A DNA stretch of 17,974 nt, from assembly GCA_038233815.1 (NCBI GenBank), contig JBBSVE010000053.1, positions 1 through 17,974 on the forward strand, given 5' to 3'. Every line of letters starts with the position of its first letter. The stretch's first letter is position 1. The translations under genes were made by a program, and so were the position numbers. Origin of the DNA: JBBSVE01 sp038233815 (lineage in GTDB: Bacteria; Pseudomonadota; Alphaproteobacteria; Rhodobacterales; Rhodobacteraceae). Of this stretch, positions 1 through 7,534 are shown piece by piece. The notes under the pieces were generated by a model. It had not been told where the DNA came from and did no database searches. It saw only the letters and a program-made list of their open reading frames with translations.

Positions 1-2
1 CG

Positions 3-749
3 CTCGTCGTATGGGTTCTGCGGCCGACCCGGCCGCTGGTCACGACCTACACCAAGGGATTGCGTCACCGCGACCAGCGCACGGACGTGCAGCTGGCCGT
101 CGTCGCGGGCAACGCGGACCGTGCCGGATGGGCCGACCGGATCGACGCCCTGCCGGCCGAGGAGATCCTCGCCGATCCCGAACTGATGGCCCGCGTGGAG
201 GGCACGGCACACCAGCTTTTCGGCGACAATTGCGCGGCCTGCCACGGCCGGAACGCGGCGGGGGGGCCGGGTTTCCCGAGCCTCATCGACACCGCATGGC
301 TCTGGGGCGGCACGCCCGACGACATCATGGAGACGCTGCGCGTCGGCATCAACTCGAACCACCCCGACACGCGCATCGCCCAGATGCCCGCCTTCGGCCA
401 TGACGGTCTCTTGCCACAAGAGGATCTCCACAAGGTCGAGGGTTACGTTCGGTCGCTGTCGAACCTGCAACCGGTCGCCGATGCCGCCAGCATCTCCGCC
501 GGTGCGACGATCTTTGCGGAGAATTGCGCGGCCTGTCACGGCGACGCGGGCAAGGGCAACATCGAACTTGGCGCGCCCAATCTGACGGACGCCTTCTGGA
601 TCTATGGTGGCAGCGAGGAGGCGATCTACCAGACACTCTGGGCCGGGCGCCATGGCTGGATGCCGACCTGGGAGGCGCGCCTCACGGAAACCGAGCGCAA
701 GATGCTGATGCTGCACATCCTGAACATGGGGAAGGAGACGACCCAATGA
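3..749 (+). CDS. ccoP: cbb3-type cytochrome c oxidase subunit III (CcoP/FixP), 5'-truncated by the window edge
   Basis: This is the di-haem c subunit of the high-affinity cbb3 terminal oxidase, which passes electrons from soluble cytochrome c or the bc1 complex to CcoO and CcoN at the inner membrane. The reading frame is open from base 3, so the start and most of the N-terminal membrane helix lie outside the window. The visible part opens with the end of that helix and the PLVTTYTKG stretch typical of CcoP. Two class I haem c domains follow. Each has a CAACH motif, at about residues 77-81 and 175-179 of the visible frame. Candidate axial methionines sit in IAQMPAFG and GWMPTWE. A TTG about 60 bases in could be mistaken for a start, but homology clearly continues upstream of it. 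The stop overlaps the next start as ATGA, so the two genes are probably translationally coupled. ccoN, ccoO and ccoQ are expected just upstream. Confidence 0.95.
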   Translation, partial: LVVWVLRPTRPLVTTYTKGLRHRDQRTDVQLAVVAGNADRAGWADRIDALPAEEILADPELMARVEGTAHQLFGDNCAACHGRNAAGGPGFPSLIDTAWLWGGTPDDIMETLRVGINSNHPDTRIAQMPAFGHDGLLPQEDLHKVEGYVRSLSNLQPVADAASISAGATIFAENCAACHGDAGKGNIELGAPNLTDAFWIYGGSEEAIYQTLWAGRHGWMPTWEARLTETERKMLMLHILNMGKETTQ

Positions 750-931
750 CGACGCATTTCTGGACCGGTCCACGCCTCTTTGCCATCGGTATCGCGACCT
801 TTGTCGTGATTCTTTTCATCGCGGCCAACGCGCATCTAATCAAGGTGGCTTTCGCTTCCCACCCCGCCTGCGCGCTGCAAACCGTGACGGAGGGCGGCAC
901 CACCTACGGCGCCGCAACCCCGTCATGCTGA
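746..931 (+). CDS. Small single-helix membrane protein downstream of ccoP
   Basis: This encodes 61 residues: a short N-terminus, one hydrophobic helix (about residues 11-32) and a tail with two cysteines (C42 and the last residue, C61). The start is an ATG overlapping the ccoP stop, with a good GAAGGAG ribosome binding site just upstream. The coding frame ends seven bases into the next gene. Proteins like this are found after ccoP in Rhodobacteraceae, from memory, but I know of no assigned function. The coupling to ccoP suggests a role in cbb3 oxidase assembly or stability. That is inference, and it is not recognisably CcoH, CcoS or CcoQ. Confidence 0.8.
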   Translation: MTTHFWTGPRLFAIGIATFVVILFIAANAHLIKVAFASHPACALQTVTEGGTTYGAATPSC

Positions 932-1809
932 GCGACCGCACCGACGGACCGCCGCCGCCCGACCCGCTCGGCCCGCGCGACGTTATCCCGCAGGTCGTCC
1001 CCGCCCTGCCGCGCGCGAATACCCGCGCACGCCGTCTGCCATGGCGCACCGCGTTCGACTGGCTGCGTATGGGTTGGTCCGACCTCTGGACCAACCCGGT
1101 GCCGAGCCTGATCTACGGCGCGGGCGTGGCACTCGTGTCGATCCTCGTGGTCTGGGGCCTCTTCATCTTCGAATACGAATACGCGTTGTTCCCGGCATTG
1201 GCGGGCTTCATGGTGATCGGCCCGCTGATCGCCAACGGGCTTTACCGCAAAAGCCTGCGGCTCGAATCCGGCATCCGGACCACGGTGCGGGAGATGATCT
1301 TCGTGCGTCCGCGCTCGGGTCATCAGGCGCTCTTCATGGGGGTGATGCTGCTCGGCCTCTTTCTGCTGTGGTTGCGCGCGGCGGTGCTGATCTGGGCGCT
1401 GTTCTTCGGTCTTTTGCCGTTTCCAGGCACCGACGAGATTGTTCCGACGCTGTTTTTCACCCCCACCGGATGGGCGCTTCTGGTGGTGGGCAGTGCAGTA
1501 GGCGCGCTCTTTGCCGCGTTCGCCTTCGCAATCAGCGTGTTCGCCGTGCCGATGCTCCTGACCGAACGGACCGATGCGATGTCGGCGCTGGGGATCAGCA
1601 TGACCACGGTCTGGAACAACCGCCCCGTGATGATGGCATGGGGGGCGATCGTGCTGGTGCTCTTTGCGCTATCGATCGCGACGGCATTCATCGGTCTGAT
1701 TGTGATCTTCCCGCTTCTGGGTCACGCTACGTGGCACGCCTACCGCGCCCTTCGCCCCGAAACGCGGCAGGAAGGCGAGGCCGAGCGCATGTTCATCAGC
1801 CCGGCCTGA
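925..1809 (+). CDS. DUF2189 domain-containing integral membrane protein
   Basis: This 294-residue inner-membrane protein matches the DUF2189 family in the 'FDWLRMGWSDLWTNPVPSLIYG' region (about residues 44-65). The N-terminus (1-40) is cytoplasmic-like and proline/arginine-rich. Hydrophobic segments lie at about 62-82, 86-106, 135-165, 182-211 and 237-266. Family members are often found beside cbb3 oxidase or other respiratory genes in alphaproteobacteria, but no biochemical role is established that I know of. The start overlaps the end of the upstream small gene by seven bases, so it probably belongs to the same transcript as ccoP. Confidence 0.88.
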   Translation: MLSDRTDGPPPPDPLGPRDVIPQVVPALPRANTRARRLPWRTAFDWLRMGWSDLWTNPVPSLIYGAGVALVSILVVWGLFIFEYEYALFPALAGFMVIGPLIANGLYRKSLRLESGIRTTVREMIFVRPRSGHQALFMGVMLLGLFLLWLRAAVLIWALFFGLLPFPGTDEIVPTLFFTPTGWALLVVGSAVGALFAAFAFAISVFAVPMLLTERTDAMSALGISMTTVWNNRPVMMAWGAIVLVLFALSIATAFIGLIVIFPLLGHATWHAYRALRPETRQEGEAERMFISPA

Positions 1810-1822
1810 GAAAGGATACATC

Positions 1823-2677
1823 ATGCCCCCTCGCTCTCTTCTCGTCATGGTCGGACCCTCCACCGATGGGGCCACCCTGAAACCCCTGATGCACCGGGCG
1901 CATGAGGATGGGCTGCATGTGGCCGTCCTCGTGGCGGGCCTGTCGCCCGCAGCACCCGCATTCGCATACGGGATCGACGATTTCGGCACCGGCGCACTGA
2001 CCGCGAACTGGAAGGCAGACCTCGACATTGCGCGGGCTGCGGCCGACGAGGCCGTGCAACGGTTCCGCGCCGTGCTCTCAGATGCAAGCGTCGGCGGAAC
2101 GGTGGCGGCGGTGGAGGCGGACGCGAGCACGGTGGAGCGGATCGTCGCGCGCACCGCGCTAACCGTGGACGCGATGCTGGTCTCCGACGATCTGCGCGAG
2201 GATCGGGGGCTGTTCGATACGCTGGTCACGACCGGGCTTTTCGACACACCGTCCGGGATCGTGTTGAACGCGGTCGGGTCGCCCGCAGCGCTGTCACCCG
2301 CGCGGGTGTTCGTCGCGTGGAACGGCGGTTTGCCCGCGGCGCGAGCCTTGCGCGCCGCCCTGCCGTGGCTGTCGGACGGGACGGAGATCACGCTCGGTCT
2401 CTTCGATCCGGTCACGACGGAGGCACGCGACGGGGCCAATCCCGGCTCGGATGTCGCGCGCTGGCTCAATCATCTCGGCTTCAGGGTCGAGATCCGGGAC
2501 TATCCGTCGGGGGGCGAGGAGCTTTCCGGCTGCATCACCCGGCGGGCGGCGGAGATCGGGGCCGACCTGATCGTTGCCGGCGCCTACGGCCATTCCCGCC
2601 TGCGCCAGCTGGTGTTCGGCGGGACCACGCGGGATCTGCTGGCGCAAAAGGACATGCCGATCCTGCTCGCGCACTGA
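1823..2677 (+). CDS. Universal stress protein, tandem UspA domains
   Basis: This cytoplasmic protein of 284 residues has two UspA-like halves (about 1-150 and 158-284). The C-terminal half carries the ATP-binding signature G-x2-G-x9-G-[ST] in GAYGHSRLRQLVFGGT (253-268). The N-terminal half lacks a clear copy of this motif and is probably non-binding. The ATG lies 13 bases after the previous stop and is preceded by AAAGGA, which supports the start. Stress proteins of this family are commonly linked to cbb3 oxidase loci and to low-oxygen responses. The position here fits that, but the sequence shows no specific ligand or partner. It is convergent with cbpM, eight bases away. Confidence 0.9.
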   Translation: MPPRSLLVMVGPSTDGATLKPLMHRAHEDGLHVAVLVAGLSPAAPAFAYGIDDFGTGALTANWKADLDIARAAADEAVQRFRAVLSDASVGGTVAAVEADASTVERIVARTALTVDAMLVSDDLREDRGLFDTLVTTGLFDTPSGIVLNAVGSPAALSPARVFVAWNGGLPAARALRAALPWLSDGTEITLGLFDPVTTEARDGANPGSDVARWLNHLGFRVEIRDYPSGGEELSGCITRRAAEIGADLIVAGAYGHSRLRQLVFGGTTRDLLAQKDMPILLAH

Positions 2678-2685
2678 AGGCGCGG

Positions 2686-3012
2686 TCAGCCGGTCAGGCG
2701 GCCGATGATGCGTGCTTTCACATGCGCCTCCTCGCCCCCCAGCGCCCGCATCACCGCGTCGAGCCGCGAGCGGCTGCCGTGCAACTGGTCCAGAAGCCGC
2801 ATCACGATGACCAGCGCATCCTCGTTCAGCTCCATGTCGTCGGACAGCTCGCACAAAAGCGTGATCCGCCGCACGTCGATCTCGCGGTAGCGCATGCCCT
2901 CCGTCGTTTCCGTCGGCACGACGATATGAAGGTGGCGGTAATGCGACAGCCGGTCCGGCGTCAAGGCAGCGACCCGCGCGCAGAGTTCGGATTCGGAGAG
3001 TGGCCGTGTCAT
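2686..3012 (-). CDS. cbpM: CbpM-family modulator of the CbpA co-chaperone
   Basis: This 108-residue protein is a small helical, MerR-HTH-related modulator that in E. coli binds the J domain of CbpA and blocks its stimulation of DnaK. The sequence has the expected pattern: an N-terminal segment starting with a conserved 'SESELCARV', a short HIVVPTE beta segment, and C-terminal helices containing 'VIVMRLLDQLHG'. Its start overlaps the cbpA stop (ATGA, 3009-3012), so it is coupled to cbpA as in other bacteria. The call rests on both sequence pattern and partner gene. On sequence alone it would be a weaker assignment. Confidence 0.85.
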   Translation of the reverse strand: MTRPLSESELCARVAALTPDRLSHYRHLHIVVPTETTEGMRYREIDVRRITLLCELSDDMELNEDALVIVMRLLDQLHGSRSRLDAVMRALGGEEAHVKARIIGRLTG

Positions 3013-3965
3013 GGGCGGACCTTTCGCGCGCGGGGATCGTAGGCATGGGTCTTGCGCCAGTCCTCCATGAACCCGCGCAGGTCATCGTCGATGGCGGCGG
3101 GCATGGCGATGCGCAGCTCCACCAGCTGGTCACCGCGCCCTTCGCCCGCGCGGCGGCTGACGCCACGCCCGCGCAGGCGCAGCACGCGGCCGGTGCTGGC
3201 ACCTGCGGGCACCGTGACGCGGACCTCGCCCTCGATCGTGGGGACGGGCAGCTTCGCGCCCAGCACCGCCTCGTCGATGGCCACGTCGAGCGTCACGTGG
3301 ATGTCATCGCCCTCGCGCCGGAAGGTCGGATCGTCGGCCACCGCCAGCGTCACATAGGCGTCGCCCGGCGGCCCCTTGCCGTATCCCGCGCCGCCCTTGC
3401 CGCGAAGGCGCAGGGTCAGCCCATCGATCGCGCCCTCCGGGATCGTGACGGCCAGATCGCCGCCACCGGGCAGCGTCACGCGCGCTTTCGCGCCCCGGGC
3501 GGCGTCGAGGAACGAGACCTGAAGGCTGTAACGCTGGTCCTGTCCGGGCATGTCGAACCGCCCGCCCCCGAACGAATCGGCGCCGAACGGATCGGCGCCG
3601 CCCTGCCTGCCACGGGCGAACTGCGCGAAAAACGCCTCCGGGTCGATGCCCTCGGTACCGTCGCCGCCAAAGCCGGACCGGCTGTAGGTGTCCTGCGGCC
3701 CGCCCGCCGCATCGCGGTAATAGCCGCGCGGCGCCTGTTCTGCCCCGCCCGCATCGACCTCGCCCCGGTCATAGCGCGCGCGCATCTCCGGGTCTTTCAG
3801 CAGGTCATAGGCCGCCGACGCCGCTTTGAAGCGCGCCTCCGCCGCCGGATCGTCGGGGTTGAGGTCGGGGTGATCGGTGCGCGCAATGCGGCGGTAGGCC
3901 GTCTTGATCTCGGCCTGCGTCGCGGTGGTTTTCAGCCCGAGGGCATCGTAGGGCGTATCGGCCAT
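3009..3965 (-). CDS. cbpA: DnaJ-like co-chaperone CbpA (class B Hsp40)
   Basis: This 318-residue co-chaperone stimulates DnaK ATPase activity; E. coli CbpA is also a curved-DNA-binding nucleoid protein. The J domain covers about residues 1-65, with the HPD tripeptide at 32-34 (RTDHPDLNPDD). A Gly/Phe-rich linker follows (about 70-125). Then come two C-terminal beta-rich substrate-binding domains (about 127-205 and 206-300) with the LPGGGD and LRLRGKGG motifs of DnaJ C-domains. No CxxCxGxG zinc fingers are present, which rules out DnaJ itself. The ATG at the high-coordinate end begins the J domain directly. It is followed by cbpM with a four-base overlap. An 87-bp gap separates it from the upstream glycosyltransferase gene, so it may be read through from that gene or have its own promoter there. 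Confidence 0.93.
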   Translation of the reverse strand: MADTPYDALGLKTTATQAEIKTAYRRIARTDHPDLNPDDPAAEARFKAASAAYDLLKDPEMRARYDRGEVDAGGAEQAPRGYYRDAAGGPQDTYSRSGFGGDGTEGIDPEAFFAQFARGRQGGADPFGADSFGGGRFDMPGQDQRYSLQVSFLDAARGAKARVTLPGGGDLAVTIPEGAIDGLTLRLRGKGGAGYGKGPPGDAYVTLAVADDPTFRREGDDIHVTLDVAIDEAVLGAKLPVPTIEGEVRVTVPAGASTGRVLRLRGRGVSRRAGEGRGDQLVELRIAMPAAIDDDLRGFMEDWRKTHAYDPRARKVRP

Positions 3966-4052
3966 GTCGCGTCAGATCCTCGCCCCTCGTCCGGCCTGCA
4001 GCATCCCGCCCATCGCCGCCGGAGTCCAGAGTGTGATCGCGCCCGCTTCGGT

Positions 4053-5078
4053 TCACCGGGGTCGCAGCAGCATCTCGCCCCGGACCCACGCATATCCCAG
4101 CCCGGCCATCAGGAAATGCAGCCAGAGGATCCCCACCGCCGCCGGCACCGTCCAGGCGCCCAGCCGATCCGCCACGAGCCGCAGGAACGCGTGGTTGAAA
4201 ATCGCCACCCCCGCCGCCCCGCTTCCCGCCACCGCCAGCGCGACCATTGCCGAACCGGGCGACACGAGCGCAAGCGCCAGTGCCAGCACGAACCCGACGG
4301 CCCCCGCCATCGCCGCCACGACCGACAGCTTGCCCGCGCCCGAGACGTTGAGCGACGCGGACGCCGCGTCGCCGGGCGCGAGGATCATCCGGCTCCACGG
4401 GATCGCCCGGCCGAAGAGGTCGGTCCGCAGCATCGAGGCCAGCGTCCACCGCTTCAGATGCGCACCCTTGATCTCGGGGCAGAGCGCGATCCGGTAGCCC
4501 GCGCGGTCCAGATCGCGGCCGAGGCGGATATCTTCCATCATGCGCTGCTCTGGGGCGAAACCGCCGACCGCCTCGAACGCGGCGCGACGGACCGCGCCGA
4601 GGCCGGTCCAGAATGTGGTAACCGGACCTGCGTTCGTCTGGTGGACGTGGTGGTGCAGCAGGTTGCGCACGCGGCTGACGGTGCCCGGCGCGGGCGGGGC
4701 ATCGTCGTAGGAGCCAAACAGCGCATCCGGCGCGCCCGGCCGCGCGAAGGTCGCGAGCATCCGCCGCACGGCGTCGGGGGCCACGCAGACATCGGCATCG
4801 ACGAAGAGGATCAGATCGCCTGTGCCCCCTGCCGCGCCGAGGTTGCGCGCGGCCGCGGCACCGCTCCCTGCCTCCGGCGCCACCACCCGGACCCCCCGCC
4901 CGCGCGCGATGGTGGCGGTAGCGTCGCGCGAGCCGTCATCCACCACCGTGACGGCATCCGGCGCGACCCCGGCCGCCGCCAGACTGTCGAGACAGGCCGC
5001 CAGTGTCAGAGCCGCATCGCGCGCCGGGATGACCACATCGAGCGCAGACCCGGCCGGGTCTTGTGAAATTTGCGGCAT
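4053..5078 (-). CDS. Membrane-anchored family 2 glycosyltransferase
   Basis: This is a 341-residue GT-A fold glycosyltransferase that probably moves a sugar from a nucleotide donor to a membrane lipid or glycan acceptor. Visible motifs are the N-terminal VVIPARD strand, DDGS at 47-50, the metal-binding DAD at 94-96 (LFVDADV) and the likely catalytic ED at 182-183 (MMEDIRLG). Three hydrophobic segments at about 252-272, 276-296 and 311-333 anchor the C-terminus in the inner membrane. The ATG start puts the first GT-A strand at residue 14, the normal spacing. An AAGAGG lies a little far upstream (about 13 bases). The gene is divergent from the next glycosyltransferase gene and appears to be the left edge of the glycan locus. 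Sugar specificity cannot be read from sequence. Confidence 0.9.
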   Translation of the reverse strand: MPQISQDPAGSALDVVIPARDAALTLAACLDSLAAAGVAPDAVTVVDDGSRDATATIARGRGVRVVAPEAGSGAAAARNLGAAGGTGDLILFVDADVCVAPDAVRRMLATFARPGAPDALFGSYDDAPPAPGTVSRVRNLLHHHVHQTNAGPVTTFWTGLGAVRRAAFEAVGGFAPEQRMMEDIRLGRDLDRAGYRIALCPEIKGAHLKRWTLASMLRTDLFGRAIPWSRMILAPGDAASASLNVSGAGKLSVVAAMAGAVGFVLALALALVSPGSAMVALAVAGSGAAGVAIFNHAFLRLVADRLGAWTVPAAVGILWLHFLMAGLGYAWVRGEMLLRPR

Positions 5079-5219
5079 TGGCGCATATTAACCTCTTGTC
5101 GCCGCACGATGATACTTGCCATGCGCGGACCCGTGGGCCGACAGCAATCCGGTCTGTCGTTAACTTGCCGAGGGAACAGCATTGAACGTCCAAGGTCCAG
5201 ACCCGGCCAGAACGCCGTC

Positions 5220-6077
5220 GTGACGATTTCCGTCGTCGTGCCCACCTACCGTCGCCCGGAGGCGATCCGGCGCTGCGTCGCGGCACTCCAGCAACAGGAC
5301 GCGGAGGATCTGGAGATATTGATCGTCGACGACGGCTCGCCCGAGCCGGTGGACGCCCTTCCTGACGGTCCCCACGCGGTCCGCATCCTGCGACAGGCGA
5401 ATGCCGGTCCGGCAGCGGCGCGCAACCGCGGCGTCGGAGCGGCGCGGGGCGACCTCGTGTGCCTCACCGACGATGACTGCCGCCCCGCGCCCGGCTGGGC
5501 GCGCGCCTTCGCGGAGGCGGCCCGGGCGGGTCCGGGGCTGATGGCGGGCCGCACGGTCAACGCGCTGGCGGGCAACGTCTATTCCTCCGCATCGCAGGAC
5601 ATGGCCGACTATGTCGCGCGCACGGGTCCGGGGGCGGAGTTCGCGCAATCCAACAACCTCGCCATCGGCCGCGCGGACTACCTACGCGCCGGCGGCTTTC
5701 CCACGGATTTCGTCCGTGCGGCGGGTGAGGACCGCGCCTTCTCGCAGGCCTGTGCGGCGCTCTGGCCCGGCATCCGCACGGTGGCGGACGCGGTCGTGCA
5801 ACATGATCATGCGCTGGACCTGCGCAGCTTCTGGCGCCAGCACCGCAACTATGGCCATGGCGCCCATACGTGGCACGGGATGGCACGGCGCCGGAACGTC
5901 GCCACGTTTTCGCGCCCGTCTTTCTATCTCGGCCTCCTTGCCGAACCGCTCCGGGGTGGGGTAAGCCCGTCCCGCCTCTCCCGTGTTGCCCTGATCGCGC
6001 TGGCGCAGGTTGCAACCGCTCAAGGCTACGCTCAGGCCGCCCGCACCGTCAGCAGATCGCAGGAACCATCGCCATGA
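5220..6077 (+). CDS. Family 2 glycosyltransferase
   Basis: The protein is 285 residues if translation begins at the GTG chosen here. The frame is open further upstream (to about 5070), but that extension has no GT features. The GTG places the first strand (ISVVVPTYRR) at residue 3, as is usual for GT2. Motifs are DDGS at 37-40, a DDD metal site at 84-86 (LTDDDC) and ED at 170-171. A C-terminal 'RQHRNYGHGAH' segment (206-216) resembles the cap seen in GT2 enzymes of polysaccharide loci. No strong ribosome binding site precedes the GTG, so the exact start is uncertain. Its stop overlaps the ATG of the next gene (ATGA), the first link of a four-gene coupled unit. Donor and acceptor are unknown. 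Confidence 0.87.
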   Translation: MTISVVVPTYRRPEAIRRCVAALQQQDAEDLEILIVDDGSPEPVDALPDGPHAVRILRQANAGPAAARNRGVGAARGDLVCLTDDDCRPAPGWARAFAEAARAGPGLMAGRTVNALAGNVYSSASQDMADYVARTGPGAEFAQSNNLAIGRADYLRAGGFPTDFVRAAGEDRAFSQACAALWPGIRTVADAVVQHDHALDLRSFWRQHRNYGHGAHTWHGMARRRNVATFSRPSFYLGLLAEPLRGGVSPSRLSRVALIALAQVATAQGYAQAARTVSRSQEPSP

Positions 6078-7534
6078 CCGAACAGACGTCGACCGGCCGG
6101 AGCCTCCTTGTGCTCGGTGGAGGGCCTGCAGGTCTGACCGCCGCCTATCAGGTCCAGAAACTCACCGACGACGTGACGCCGCATGTGGTGGAGGCGGGTT
6201 CCATCATGGGTGGCATCGCGCGAACGGAAAGCTACAAGGGATACCGCTTCGACATCGGCGGGCACCGGTTCTTCACCAAGGTGCCGGAGGTAGAGGCGCT
6301 CTGGCACGAGATCATGGGCGACGATTTCATCACCGTGCCGCGGAAATCTCGGATCTTCTACAAGAAGAAGTTCTTCGACTATCCGCTGAAGCTCGGCAAT
6401 GCGCTGGGCAACATGGGCACGCGTGAGGCGCTCCATATCATGGCCTCCTACCTCAAGTGGAAGATCCGGCCCCACAAGCAGGAAGACAACCTCAAGGAAT
6501 GGGTGATGAACCGCTTCGGCGGGCGGCTCTACATGCATTTCTTCCGCTCCTACACCGAAAAGGTCTGGGGCATCCCCTGCACCGAGATCAACGCCGACTG
6601 GGCGGAGCAGCGGATCAAGAACCTGTCGCTTTATGCCGCCGTGAAAAACGCGATCTCGGGCGCCAACGATACCGCGTCGCTGATCGAGGAGTTCCAGTAT
6701 CCGAGGCTGGGTCCCGGCATGATGTGGGAAAAGTGCGCCGACGTCATCGAGGAGAAGGGCGGCACGGTCAGCCGTGACACGCGCGTGACGGCGATCCACC
6801 GCGAAGGCCTGCGGATCACCGGCGTGGAGACGACTCGTCCCGGCGGCGTGGAGAGCCATGCGCCCGACGAGGTGATCTCCACCCTCGCGCTGACAGATCT
6901 GATCGGCATGATCCATCCGCCACCGCCCGAGGCGGTGCTGGAGGCGGCCGGTCGTCTGAAATACCGCGATTTCCTGATCGTCACGTTGATTCTCGACGAT
7001 GCGGACCCCTTTCCCGACAACTGGATCTACATCCATGAGCCCGAGGTCGAGGTCGGCCGCATCCAGAACTTCCGCGCCTGGTCCAAGGAGATGGTGCCCA
7101 ACGCCGACACCTCCTCGATCGGGATGGAGTATTTCTCCAACGTCGGATCGGAACTTTGGGAGATGAGCGACGCGGCCCTGATCGAAAAGGCGTCGGTCGA
7201 GCTGGAGACGCTGGGCCTGTCCACGAAGGCGCGCGTGATCGACGGCGCGATCATCCGCCAGCCCAAGGCCTACCCGGTCTATGACGAGAATTACCGCGAG
7301 GCGGTCAAGGTCGTGTCGGACTGGCTGAGCACGCTGGAGAATTTCCAGACCGTCGGGCGCAACGGCCTGCACCGCTACAACAATCAGGATCACTCCATGC
7401 GGACCGCGATGCTTGCGGCCGACAATCTGGCGGGCGGCAACCACGACGTCTGGACGGTGAATGTCGAGCGCTCCTACCACGAGACCTTCAGCGCGACCGA
7501 GGCCAAGCGGCTCGCGGTCACGAAAGCCGCCTGA
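6074..7534 (+). CDS. FAD-dependent oxidoreductase/mutase related to UDP-galactopyranose mutase and protoporphyrinogen oxidase
   Basis: The 486-residue protein has an N-terminal Rossmann FAD site (LLVLGGGPAGLTAAY, glycines at 15-20) and a second dinucleotide-binding feature, GYRFDIGGHRFFT (57-68), similar to the GGH segment of UDP-galactopyranose mutase. A KKKFFDYPLKL stretch (97-107) and a C-terminal 'NGLHRYNNQDHSMRTAM' FAD-contact region (from about 430) also fit that superfamily. Family members in glycan loci are usually annotated only as FAD/NAD(P)-dependent oxidoreductases. Here a sugar-nucleotide ring contraction or a redox step on a sugar or lipid intermediate is plausible but unproven. 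The ATG overlaps the upstream stop, with AGGA nine bases before it, and the stop overlaps the next start by one base. Confidence 0.85.
   Translation: MTEQTSTGRSLLVLGGGPAGLTAAYQVQKLTDDVTPHVVEAGSIMGGIARTESYKGYRFDIGGHRFFTKVPEVEALWHEIMGDDFITVPRKSRIFYKKKFFDYPLKLGNALGNMGTREALHIMASYLKWKIRPHKQEDNLKEWVMNRFGGRLYMHFFRSYTEKVWGIPCTEINADWAEQRIKNLSLYAAVKNAISGANDTASLIEEFQYPRLGPGMMWEKCADVIEEKGGTVSRDTRVTAIHREGLRITGVETTRPGGVESHAPDEVISTLALTDLIGMIHPPPPEAVLEAAGRLKYRDFLIVTLILDDADPFPDNWIYIHEPEVEVGRIQNFRAWSKEMVPNADTSSIGMEYFSNVGSELWEMSDAALIEKASVELETLGLSTKARVIDGAIIRQPKAYPVYDENYREAVKVVSDWLSTLENFQTVGRNGLHRYNNQDHSMRTAMLAADNLAGGNHDVWTVNVERSYHETFSATEAKRLAVTKAA

Noticed and set aside
3000..5066. 688-codon open frame on + strand
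   Set aside because: It lies opposite cbpA and the membrane-anchored GT2, both with clear motifs. Its product is a His/Arg/Ala-rich composition artefact of GC-rich antisense DNA.
5870..6073. Upstream extension of the flavoprotein frame
   Set aside because: It covers the end of the GT2 gene. The FAD motif begins soon after the ATG at 6074, which has a ribosome binding site.
6032..7480. 482-codon open frame on - strand
   Set aside because: Exact antisense of the flavoprotein gene, with no recognisable domain; typical GC-rich shadow.
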